Shown here one piece after another: positions 1-5,671 of a stretch of DNA of 6,888 nt. Source of the stretch: Deltaproteobacteria bacterium (lineage in GTDB: Bacteria; Desulfobacterota; DSM-4660; Desulfatiglandales; HGW-15); assembly GCA_021737245.1 (NCBI GenBank), contig JAIPEI010000192.1, forward strand, positions 1 through 6,888, in the 5' to 3' direction. Position numbers and translations under genes: made by a program. The notes beneath the pieces were generated by a model that did not search any database, had not been told where the DNA came from, and saw only the letters and a list, made by a program, of their open reading frames with translations. Within the stretch, counting starts at the first letter, position 1, and each line of letters starts with the position of its first letter.

Positions 1-2
1 AG

Positions 3-479
3 AAAAACCTCGGGATCAGGATGGACATGGCCCCCCTCGTCCTGGGCGTGGGCCCGGGCTTTTGCGCAGGGAGGGACGTCCACATGGTGGTGGAATCGAA
101 GCGGGGCCACAACCTGGGCCGGGTGTTGACCCATGGTGAGGCCGCCCCCGACACGGGCGTTCCGGGCGTCATCGGGGGATATGCTTCCGAGCGGGTCCTC
201 CGGGCGCCGGCCGACGGTGTGTTCGACGCCAGGGTCGAGCTGGGGGCCGTGGTCTCCGCCGGGCAGGAGGTGGCCGTAGTGAACGGCGTTTCCCTGCGTG
301 CGGAGATCGACGGGATCGTGCGGGGGCTCATCCGGCCCGAAAGCCCGGTTTCCAGGGGCATGAAGGTCGGGGATGTGGACCCGAGGGGGGACCGCTCCTA
401 CCTGGACACCGTTTCGGACAAGGGCCTGGCCGTTGCCGGCGGGGTCCTGGAAGCCATCTGCAGGGTTTTCAACCGCTGA
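3..479 (+). CDS. yqeB: YqeB-family selenium-dependent molybdenum hydroxylase accessory protein (3' part, start outside window)
   Basis: The reading frame is open to the left edge, so only about the last 158 residues are present; family members are usually some 260-270 residues (from memory). Visible family signatures, in order, are a GxGPGFxAGxDVHxVVE block, RGHxLGRV, GYxxERVLRAP, a hammerhead stretch resembling biotinyl/lipoyl domains (alternating short strands and glycines), VxxGMKVGDVDPRG, and a C-terminal SDKxxAVAGGVLEAI block. The family (YqeB/EF2563) is found with selenium-dependent molybdenum hydroxylases such as xanthine dehydrogenase-like enzymes. It is thought to help mature their Mo/Se centre in the cytoplasm; its biochemistry is not settled. 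The ATG codons near the left edge are internal, because homology to the family already runs through them. It converges on the MORN gene with 47 bases between stops. Its usual partners (yqeC, selD, the hydroxylase) would lie to the left, out of view. Confidence 0.87.
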   Translation, partial: KNLGIRMDMAPLVLGVGPGFCAGRDVHMVVESKRGHNLGRVLTHGEAAPDTGVPGVIGGYASERVLRAPADGVFDARVELGAVVSAGQEVAVVNGVSLRAEIDGIVRGLIRPESPVSRGMKVGDVDPRGDRSYLDTVSDKGLAVAGGVLEAICRVFNR

Positions 480-485
480 AGCCGG

Positions 486-500
486 CACCCGATCCGGGTG
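486..500. terminator. Small GC hairpin between convergent genes, weak terminator candidate
   Basis: CACCCG (486-491) and CGGGTG (495-500) form a perfect 6-bp stem with a 3-base loop, and a G-T pair can extend it. It sits 7 bases after the yqeB stop and 27 bases beyond the MORN-gene stop. No T-run follows on either strand (a G-run follows on +), so it is not a classic intrinsic terminator. It may only stabilise 3' ends. Confidence 0.3.
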
Positions 501-526
501 TTGGGGGGGCGGGTCGCACCGGTGGT

Positions 527-1126
527 TCAGTTGCGATCCCTTCCGTAGAACTTTCCGCCCCTGAACTTTCCCTTGATCCGGCTTCCTTGGGGGCGGATGA
601 GAACGCCCTCTCCGACAGGCACGCCGTTCTCGAAGCGGGCCTCGTACTTCTTGCCGTCGGGAAAGGTCATCACCCCCTCGCCCTGGATCCGGTTGTCCTG
701 GAACGCCCCTTCGTAGGTACGCCCGTCCGGGTTCGTGAACCTGCCCTGTCCCTGAAAGGCCCCGTTCTCGAACTCCCCCACGTAGGTGCTTCCGTCCGGA
801 AAGACCCGGGTGCCTTTTCCTTCGATGTGATCGTCCCGGAACTCCCCTTCGTACCGCCCGCCGTCAGAAAACGTGTACACCCCGTAGCCTTGAAAGGCTC
901 CCTCCTCGAACCGCCCCTCGTAGCGGGTCCCGTTCGGGTAGGTCAGGGTCCCCTGTCCGTGGTAGCGTCCGTCCTTGAACCCGCCGGCGTAGGTCGTGCC
1001 GCCCGGGAGGTTCAAGGTGCCCGTGCCGTTCTCGCAGTCCCCTTTCACGCACTCGGCCCCCGCTGCCGCGGGCAGGAGAAAGATCAGTGCGAAAAGGACG
1101 ACCGTTGCTCGAATGGGAATGGCCAT
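527..1126 (-). CDS. Secreted MORN-repeat protein
   Basis: A 199-residue protein with a signal peptide: hydrophobic core at residues 8-18, likely cleavage after A22-G23-A24. A short Cys-containing linker follows (C26 and C31, possibly a disulfide). Seven consecutive 23-residue MORN repeats fill residues 34-194, each of the form GxGxxxxPDGxxYEGxFxxGxxx; the last is degenerate, lacking the YEG core. MORN repeats form beta-hairpin stacks used as scaffolds or for protein and membrane-lipid contacts. With a signal peptide this one should act in the periplasm or at the cell surface; its partner cannot be read from the sequence. The start at 1126 is preferred over the in-frame ATG at 1138 because GGAGGG lies 4 bases before it, while nothing like a ribosome site precedes 1138. 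A perfect TATAAT lies about 50 bases upstream. The repeat call is very sure; the cellular role is unknown. Confidence 0.88.
   Translation of the reverse strand: MAIPIRATVVLFALIFLLPAAAGAECVKGDCENGTGTLNLPGGTTYAGGFKDGRYHGQGTLTYPNGTRYEGRFEEGAFQGYGVYTFSDGGRYEGEFRDDHIEGKGTRVFPDGSTYVGEFENGAFQGQGRFTNPDGRTYEGAFQDNRIQGEGVMTFPDGKKYEARFENGVPVGEGVLIRPQGSRIKGKFRGGKFYGRDRN
545..1027 (-). repeat. Seven tandem 69-base MORN units within the CDS
   Basis: The coding sequence repeats every 69 bases (23 codons) for seven units. A higher-order period of 138 bases is also visible: TGAAAGGC recurs at 753-760 and 891-898 on the + strand, and repeats 2 and 4 share a GAFQ ending while repeats 3 and 5 share a (D/N)xIxG ending. 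This suggests growth by duplication of a two-repeat block. Confidence 0.85.
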
Positions 1127-1130
1127 GAAG

Positions 1131-1136
1131 CCCTCC
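1131..1136 (-). promoter_or_regulatory. Shine-Dalgarno site that sets the MORN-gene start
   Basis: GGAGGG on the minus strand lies 4 bases before the ATG at 1126 and overlaps the upstream in-frame ATG at 1138. It favours 1126 as the start. Confidence 0.7.
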
Positions 1137-1174
1137 ATCTGAGTTTGAGGTTGGCTGGTGACTCACTCCTGTGC

Positions 1175-1203
1175 ATTATACCCTGAACGGTGGCCGTAGA
1201 AAA
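1175..1203 (-). promoter_or_regulatory. Promoter of the MORN gene
   Basis: The minus strand carries a perfect -10 box TATAAT (1175-1180). At 17 bases spacing only a poor -35 (TTTTCT, 1198-1203) is present, so the -10 must do most of the work or an activator may help. A transcript would start near 1168, leaving a leader of about 40 bases before the start codon at 1126. Confidence 0.6.
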
Positions 1204-1223
1204 CCGTCATCAAAGGCCCGGCC

Positions 1224-1269
1224 GGCCCGGCGGGGCCGCTCCCGTTTCTCGTCGTACAGACGCCGGGCC
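1224..1269. repeat. GC-rich inverted repeat between divergent promoters
   Basis: GGCCCGGCG (1224-1232) is the exact reverse complement of CGCCGGGCC (1261-1269), with 28 bases between the arms. A second copy of GGCCCGGC lies at 1215-1222, and the right arm runs into another palindrome, CCGGGCCCGG (1263-1272). It lies upstream of both promoters, so an operator or a DNA cruciform is possible. The chance of such repeats is raised in GC-rich DNA. Confidence 0.55.
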
Positions 1270-1292
1270 CGGGCCGGGCGGTTTCTTTGCTT

Positions 1293-1321
1293 TTGACACC
1301 CGGGGCCCTTTTCCCTATACT
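1293..1321 (+). promoter_or_regulatory. Strong sigma70-type promoter of the lipoprotein gene
   Basis: TTGACA (1293-1298), a 17-base spacer, then TATACT (1316-1321): a perfect -35 and a 5/6 -10 at ideal spacing. The transcript would start near 1328 and reach the ATG at 1447. The spacer contains a near-palindrome, CCCGGGGCCC (1299-1308). Confidence 0.8.
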
Positions 1322-1446
1322 TTGCATCGTCACCCCTTTCGAGGATTGCCGATCCGGAAGCCGCGGCCGGATGTTTGTGCCCGGAGGCTTCTTCATCCGG
1401 AGTCGCCCTGAAACCCCTGCGTGTCGGACAACCTGCAAGCGGCGAG

Positions 1447-2349
1447 ATGAGACAGATGAAGGAAAGAGGACACCGGGAACGGCCGTTATGGGTGCCTGCC
1501 GTTCTCCTCCTTCTCACCCTCTCCTGTGCCGGCTCACCCTCGGAAGATCCGGACCGGCAACCGGCCCTCCAGGACCTCCTGGCCGAGCCCGGTGCCAAGA
1601 TCGCCGTCATCCTTCCCTTCGATACCCCACCGGATGAGCCCGAGATCGGGCCCCTGGTCCGCACGGCCTTTTACAGCCACTTCAGTCCCAGGAACTACCT
1701 GGACATCGAGCCGAGCCGTGTGGATCGACTCCTGGATCGGCGGGACGACGAAACGGAGGAGGGGTGGAGGCATCTCTCCCCGGTCGAGCTGGGTGCGCTC
1801 TTCCGGTCTGATTTTGTGATCTACGGCAGGGTCCTGAACTTCGACCGCACCTTTCTCGGGATCTACTCCCAGATCGTCCTCACGGTGGGGCTTGAGATGG
1901 TTTCCTGCCGAACCGGGGAAGGGGTCTGGCGGAAGACCCTGACGAAGCGCTCCCACGACGGCGGGCTTCCGTTCAGCCTGTTCGAGGTCATTCCGGCCGC
2001 TCTCCGGTCGAGCCTTCATATGACCCACGAGCGAACCGTTGGGCTCGTGGACCGGGTAAGCCGGGAGCTCGCCGCGGAGATCCCGGAACCGGCCGATCCC
2101 CGGGCGTTTCCATCCTGCTTCGATCTCCAGGTGGCCTCGTTTCTCGATCCAGTCAAGGCGGAGCTCACGGTGCGCCGGTTTGAGAGAGACAGCAGGAATG
2201 GCCGGATCGAGCCGATTTCGCTGAACGGCCGGGTTTACCATCGGGTCCTTCTGGGTCCCTATCCAACGGCCGCAGAGGCGGAGGAAGCCAGAAGGCGCAT
2301 CACGGCGGAGACGGCGTTTCAACCCATCGTCATTCACCGCGACGAATGA
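1447..2349 (+). CDS. Lipoprotein with DUF799-like central domain and C-terminal SPOR domain
   Basis: A 300-residue protein. Residues 1-26 form a signal peptide with basic residues (R2, K5, R7, R10, R12), a hydrophobic core at 14-25 and a lipobox-like TLSC whose C27 would be lipidated. The next residues, A28 and G29, do not look like an inner-membrane retention signal. Residues about 50-205 begin with a strand-rich KIAVILPFD and include DFVIYGRVLNFDR and a GxGVWRKTLT segment. This arrangement resembles GNA1162/DUF799 and related TolB/CsgG-like lipoprotein domains, but the match is from memory and tentative. Residues 225-300 are a clear SPOR domain (FDLQVASF at its start, VYHRVLLGPYPTAAEAEEARRRI near its end), a fold that binds denuded septal peptidoglycan. 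The likely site is the periplasmic face of the outer membrane, touching the cell wall. Upstream in-frame starts (TTG at 1375) would bury the signal peptide. It converges on and overlaps the CBS gene by 16 bases. Confidence 0.8.
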   Translation: MRQMKERGHRERPLWVPAVLLLLTLSCAGSPSEDPDRQPALQDLLAEPGAKIAVILPFDTPPDEPEIGPLVRTAFYSHFSPRNYLDIEPSRVDRLLDRRDDETEEGWRHLSPVELGALFRSDFVIYGRVLNFDRTFLGIYSQIVLTVGLEMVSCRTGEGVWRKTLTKRSHDGGLPFSLFEVIPAALRSSLHMTHERTVGLVDRVSRELAAEIPEPADPRAFPSCFDLQVASFLDPVKAELTVRRFERDSRNGRIEPISLNGRVYHRVLLGPYPTAAEAEEARRRITAETAFQPIVIHRDE

Positions 2350-3038
2350 GCGGGCTCCTGAAGGGGGCGACGGATCTCCTCGAGGGGATCCTCGGTCGTA
2401 TAGAGAAGCATGAATTGACGGTCGAGACGCTCCACCAGCCTTCTGCGGCCGGCGTCCTCCAGGGCCTTGATGCGGATGAAGACGTGGCGAAACCCCGGGT
2501 CCGCCGTGTCCGTCATGCTGAGGATGCTCACGATGTGCCCCTGCTCCTCCCGGATGACGTCGGCCACCTGCTTGATGGAGCCGGGGCTGTCCTCGAGATT
2601 GAACGCAAACTGCACACCGCCCTGGTAGATCCCGGTGATGGCGATGAGGACCTTGAAGACGTCACCCTGGCTGATGATCCCGACCAGCGCTCCTTCGCCG
2701 GTGACCACGGGCATGGCCGTGATGCGGTTTTTCAGCATGATGGCGGCGGCCAGCTCCATGGTCTGATCGGGGCGGATGGTGATGGGGTCGGACTGCATGA
2801 CGTCCCGGGCCTTGACCTCGGAGAGAAGGTAGTAGAGTTCCTGGGCGCTCAGGCCGGTGGACCGCGACGGGAGGGCCTCCCGCACATCACGGGCCAGAAT
2901 CAAACCCGCCAGCGCTCCTTCACGCATGACCGGCAGGTGGCGTATCCGGTGATCCTCCAGGATCTTGGACACACGAACGATGGGCGTGTCCTCGTCTACG
3001 GCCACGAGGTTCGTGGACATCCAGTTCTGCACCTGCAT
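2334..3038 (-). CDS. CBS-CBS-ACT domain protein (AcuB-like)
   Basis: A 234-residue soluble protein with no signal or membrane segment. CBS domain 1 covers about residues 3-57 (MSTNLVAVDEDTPIVRVSKIL, RHLPV, LAGLILARDVREAL) and CBS domain 2 about 77-133 (ARDVMQSDPITI, AMPVV, LVGIISQGDVFKVL). A C-terminal ACT-type domain spans about 140-215 (VQFAFNLEDSPGSIKQVADVI, then GHIVSILSM). CBS pairs bind adenine nucleotides and ACT domains often bind amino acids, so this is probably a cytoplasmic metabolite or energy sensor. The same order is found in AcuB of the acetoin-utilisation locus, but no acu genes are nearby, so the name should not be transferred. The start at 3038 is chosen because GGAGGA lies 4 bases upstream and the predicted promoter (3106-3134) falls inside any longer reading frame from 3155. 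It shares a promoter region with fabH and overlaps the end of the lipoprotein gene. Confidence 0.88.
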   Translation of the reverse strand: MQVQNWMSTNLVAVDEDTPIVRVSKILEDHRIRHLPVMREGALAGLILARDVREALPSRSTGLSAQELYYLLSEVKARDVMQSDPITIRPDQTMELAAAIMLKNRITAMPVVTGEGALVGIISQGDVFKVLIAITGIYQGGVQFAFNLEDSPGSIKQVADVIREEQGHIVSILSMTDTADPGFRHVFIRIKALEDAGRRRLVERLDRQFMLLYTTEDPLEEIRRPLQEPAHSSR

Positions 3039-3042
3039 GAAA

Positions 3043-3048
3043 TCCTCC
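3043..3048 (-). promoter_or_regulatory. Shine-Dalgarno site that sets the CBS-gene start
   Basis: GGAGGA on the minus strand lies 4 bases before the ATG at 3038. It overlaps an in-frame ATG at 3050 that has no ribosome site of its own. Confidence 0.7.
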
Positions 3049-3105
3049 ATTGTATTCACACGGCCGGGGCCCGGCGGGACCCGGAAAACCGCCCGCATGA
3101 TCAGG

Positions 3106-3134
3106 AGTATGACAGAGGCGGAAATGAATGGCAA
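3106..3134 (-). promoter_or_regulatory. Promoter of the CBS-ACT gene
   Basis: On the minus strand, TTGCCA (3129-3134), a 17-base spacer and CATACT (3106-3111) give a 5/6 and 4/6 match to sigma70 consensus at ideal spacing. The transcript would start near 3100, about 60 bases before the start codon. That leader is GC-rich with short GGGCCC palindromes. Confidence 0.6.
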
Positions 3135-3179
3135 TCGCCGGGCTGCGATCGGCATTTCAATCCCCGTTCATTTTGAGAG

Positions 3180-3207
3180 TTGACAGGCCGACTGCTTTCT
3201 CTATACT
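3180..3207 (+). promoter_or_regulatory. Strong sigma70-type promoter upstream of fabH
   Basis: A perfect TTGACA (3180-3185), a 16-base spacer and TATACT (3202-3207). The transcript would begin near 3214, about 195 bases before the fabH start, so fabH has an unusually long leader unless a second promoter lies closer. Confidence 0.78.
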
Positions 3208-3320
3208 CTACCGCATTCATCAATATAGTCCCATCCATCCCGCCTGATCGTTCCACGGGGAAGGCCGACGCCACCCGGTTCACTCAACGGCTCCTTCCAC
3301 ATCAGCTCAAGACAGGCGCA

Positions 3321-3357
3321 GGCGCCGGAGAGGGTTTGACCGTTCCTCAGCGGCGCC
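3321..3357 (+). other. Hairpin in the fabH leader
   Basis: GGCGCCG (3321-3327) pairs with CGGCGCC (3351-3357). After a two-by-two mismatch, GAGG (3330-3333) pairs with CCTC (3345-3348), leaving an 11-base loop. No T-run follows, so it is not a terminator. It ends about 40 bases before the fabH ribosome site, so a role in mRNA stability or regulation is possible but unproven. Confidence 0.4.
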
Positions 3358-3408
3358 GGATCATAACGGGCGGCTGGGTGTGTGGGAAAACACGAACACG
3401 AGGAACCC

Positions 3409-4482
3409 ATGAGTACCTACAGTCATATTATTGGAACCGGATCCGCAGCCCCCGAGCGGGTGGTGACGAATCGGGACCTGGAGCAAATCGTGGACACCTC
3501 CGACGACTGGATCGTTCGCCGGACCGGTATCCGGGAACGGCGCATCTCGTCGCTGGAGCGTCCTGAAAACACGGCTGAAATGGCCACAAAGGCCGCCAGG
3601 GAGGCCCTGGAGGCCGCCGGGATGGAACCGGACGAGCTCGACATGATCGTCGTGGGCACGGTCACACCGGACAGGCAGTTTCCGGCGACCGGCTGCATGG
3701 TTCAGACCGCCCTGGGGGCGGGCAGGGCCGCCGCCTTTGATATCTCGGCCGGGTGCTCGGGTTTTCTGTACGCCCTGAACACGGTGCACAACGCCGTGCG
3801 GTGCGGCGCGGCCGGGAAGGCGCTGGTGATCGGCGTGGAACGGCTTTCATCGGTGCTGAACTGGGAGGACCGGGGAACCTGTGTGCTCCTGGGAGACGGG
3901 GCCGGGGCCGTGGTGGTATCGGCCGGCTCGGACAACGGCGGCATCCTGTCGACGCACATCCGGTCGGACGGGCAGTTCTGGGACCTGCTCTACGCCTACT
4001 ACGGCGAGAATCATATCCCGGACTCCCTCGATCATCTCGACGCGAAGCCGTTCAAGCTTCGCATGGAGGGCAATCGCCTGTTCAAGAGGGCCATCGGATG
4101 CCTGACCGAGATCGCCGTGGAAGCGCTCGAGCACAACGGCATGACCTCCCGCGACATCAAGCTCGTGGTGCCCCACCAGGCCAACATACGCATCATTCAA
4201 GGAATGATCCGGAACCTCGGCATCCCCATGGAGCAGGTGTACACGAATGTGGACCGCTTCGGGAACACCTCGTCCGCCTCCATTCCCATCGCCCTGAACG
4301 AGGCCCGCCGGGAGGGCCTGCTCACGCCAGGGGACCATGTGCTCCTGGTCAGCTTCGGTGCCGGGCTCACCTGGGCCTCCGCAGTGATCCGGTGGTCCAT
4401 GGAGGCGGTTCTTTCCGAGGCCGAGGACGCCGTCGGCTGTGCGATCAATCAAGCTCCCGCCGCTATTTTCCCCGGGCCGTAA
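3409..4482 (+). CDS. fabH: Beta-ketoacyl-ACP synthase III (FabH)
   Basis: A 357-residue cytoplasmic enzyme that condenses an acyl-CoA primer, usually acetyl-CoA, with malonyl-ACP to start type II fatty acid synthesis. The catalytic triad is intact: C116 in DISAGCSGF, H256 in VPHQAN, N286 in FGNTSSAS; the His-Asn distance of 30 matches E. coli. The CoA-binding segment TSDDWIVRRTGIRER (W34, R38) and RQFPATGC are conserved. The start at 3409 has AGGA 4 bases upstream; an in-frame GTG at 3382 would add nine charged, non-homologous residues. Two oddities: the protein runs 28 residues beyond the usual C-terminal ASAVIRW, and the loop before MEGNRLFK reads YAYYGENHIP where many relatives have a glycine-rich PGGGS. 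It stands alone, away from plsX, fabD or acpP, so it may be the housekeeping copy or a paralog with another primer preference. Its last 20 bases overlap the rnd gene. Confidence 0.94.
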   Translation: MSTYSHIIGTGSAAPERVVTNRDLEQIVDTSDDWIVRRTGIRERRISSLERPENTAEMATKAAREALEAAGMEPDELDMIVVGTVTPDRQFPATGCMVQTALGAGRAAAFDISAGCSGFLYALNTVHNAVRCGAAGKALVIGVERLSSVLNWEDRGTCVLLGDGAGAVVVSAGSDNGGILSTHIRSDGQFWDLLYAYYGENHIPDSLDHLDAKPFKLRMEGNRLFKRAIGCLTEIAVEALEHNGMTSRDIKLVVPHQANIRIIQGMIRNLGIPMEQVYTNVDRFGNTSSASIPIALNEARREGLLTPGDHVLLVSFGAGLTWASAVIRWSMEAVLSEAEDAVGCAINQAPAAIFPGP

Positions 4483-5671
4483 CCTCGCAGAGCGCCCGTC
4501 CGAACGACTCCTGCTGCCACCGGCGGATGCCCTCAATGGGGGCCAGATCCCCGGGGCGGGACGGTTTTGCGACGGCAAGCGCCTGGATCTGGGCATTGGT
4601 CAGAAGGACCGACGGATCGAGGCCCAGCTCTCCGGCGCGCTTGTTGCGCCACTCCTTCAGGGCCCGGACCCGCTTGATCACGCCCGACCCCTGGCGGCGA
4701 AAGGTCTTGCGGGGATAAACCGGGAGGGAGCCTTCCGGGGTCTCCATGGCCTCATGGATGCACTGGACCAGACCCGATCCGAGCACCCGGATCAACCCCT
4801 TGCTCACCCCGGGGACCGAGGCCAGCTCCTTCGAGGTCGTGGGTCGCCTGCGGGCCAGCTCGAGGATGGCCTGGTTCCCCAGGACCTTGAACGGGGGGCG
4901 GTCCCTCTTGCTTGCCAGGTTCATACGAAATCGAAGAAGCTCCTCTGCCACGGCCAACCCCCGCGGGTCGAGGTGGCCCGCCCCTCGAAGCCGGAGAAAG
5001 AGCGGACCCTCGTCGGGCGGGGCGTGGCGGACGCCGCTCTGAATGGCACACTCCTCTTCCACCCAGGAAAGCCGTCCCAGCCCCCGGAGCTCCTCACGAA
5101 GCATGCGGTAGAGAGGCACCAGGTAGAGAGCGTCCTGGGCGCCGTACCTGAGCATCTCGTCCGGAAGGGGCCTGACGGACCAGTCCTTCTTCTGGAACTT
5201 CTTTTCGGCTCGGACACCGAAGCGGGTTTCCAGGAGATTCCCGAGCCCCGTCTCGTCCAGTCCCAGGAACCTGGCCGCGATCTGGGTGTCGAAGAGACCG
5301 TGAACGCGGATGTTGAAATCGCGGTCGAGGGAACGGAGATCGTAGTCGGAGCCGTGAAGGATTTTGATCACGTCCGGGTTCGCAAAGAGCGGTGCCAGGG
5401 GGGAGAGGTCGCCGACGGCGAGCGGGTCGACGAGGAACACCCGGTCCGTCGCGGCCAGCTGGAGCAGGCAGACCTTTTCCTGGAAGTGAAACAGCGAGTC
5501 CGCTTCGAGGTCCACCCCGACGGCGGGTTCCCTCGCGAGCAGGTCCAGGGCGGGCAAAAGACCCTCCCGGGTCTCGATCCATTCGAAGGCCGCTGCTGTG
5601 CCCGGTGATTCCAATGTCAAGGGAGGCCGTTCTCCTTTTCCGGGCCCTGGATCGAGGCGAAGTTGCCTCAT
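4463..5671 (-). CDS. rnd: Ribonuclease D
   Basis: A 402-residue 3'-5' exoribonuclease (E. coli RNase D has 375), which trims 3' ends of tRNA and other small RNAs in the cytoplasm. The DEDDy active site is complete: D54 and E56 in VDLEADS (Exo I), D111 in HGSDYDL (Exo II), Y176 and D180 in YGAQD (Exo III), plus the conserved FDTQIAA segment at 127-133. Two HRDC-type RNA-binding domains follow, about residues 235-310 (LAVAEELLRFRMNLASKRDRPP) and 328-400 (LKEWRNKRAGELGLDPSVLL). The first 28 residues precede the family homology. The ATG at 5671 overlaps the stop of the preceding scaffold gene as ATGA, indicating translational coupling; only a weak AGGG precedes it, which fits coupling. A later TTG start is possible but less likely. 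The 3' end overlaps fabH by 20 bases on the opposite strand. Confidence 0.93.
   Translation of the reverse strand: MRQLRLDPGPGKGERPPLTLESPGTAAAFEWIETREGLLPALDLLAREPAVGVDLEADSLFHFQEKVCLLQLAATDRVFLVDPLAVGDLSPLAPLFANPDVIKILHGSDYDLRSLDRDFNIRVHGLFDTQIAARFLGLDETGLGNLLETRFGVRAEKKFQKKDWSVRPLPDEMLRYGAQDALYLVPLYRMLREELRGLGRLSWVEEECAIQSGVRHAPPDEGPLFLRLRGAGHLDPRGLAVAEELLRFRMNLASKRDRPPFKVLGNQAILELARRRPTTSKELASVPGVSKGLIRVLGSGLVQCIHEAMETPEGSLPVYPRKTFRRQGSGVIKRVRALKEWRNKRAGELGLDPSVLLTNAQIQALAVAKPSRPGDLAPIEGIRRWQQESFGRALCEVTARGK

Larger units (their letters stand above)
1127..1446. other. Divergent regulatory region between the MORN and lipoprotein genes
   Basis: These 320 bases hold no gene I can support. 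They contain the MORN-gene promoter on the left, the lipoprotein promoter on the right, and between their -35 positions a block of very GC-rich inverted repeats (about 1215-1279). The right end, from about 1328, is the lipoprotein mRNA leader of roughly 120 bases, in which I see no recognised riboswitch. Confidence 0.65.
3039..3408. other. Divergent regulatory region between the CBS-ACT gene and fabH
   Basis: These 370 bases carry two back-to-back sigma70-type promoters whose -35 boxes are 45 bases apart (3135-3179 between them). They also hold the short CBS-gene leader and a long fabH leader of about 195 bases. I found no tRNA, recognised riboswitch or small gene that I could defend. A hairpin at 3321-3357 is listed separately. 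Confidence 0.65.

Noticed and set aside
1176..1664. Minus-strand open frames covering the MORN/lipoprotein intergenic region
   Set aside because: They run across two well-supported promoters and into the lipoprotein signal peptide, with no ribosome site or homology signature.
2346..3176. A 276-codon open frame on the + strand opposite the CBS-ACT gene
   Set aside because: It mirrors the CBS gene, is rich in D, G, H and V as expected from an antisense frame, and has no recognisable domain.
3336..3367. A second possible fabH promoter (TTGACC and a CATAAC-like box)
   Set aside because: The spacing of about 20 bases and the weak -10 make it much poorer than the one at 3180-3207.
3214..3400. A tRNA, riboswitch or attachment site in the fabH leader
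   Set aside because: I found no cloverleaf, no CCA end, no GGTTC loop in the right context and no direct repeats.
3753..4718. A 321-codon + strand frame overlapping fabH and the end of rnd
   Set aside because: It is an out-of-frame shadow of fabH, rich in R, G, P and H, crossing the fabH stop with no motif.
4439..5608. A 389-codon open frame on the + strand opposite rnd
   Set aside because: It lies fully antisense to a gene with complete catalytic motifs. The translation shows no family signature; such frames are common opposite GC-rich genes.
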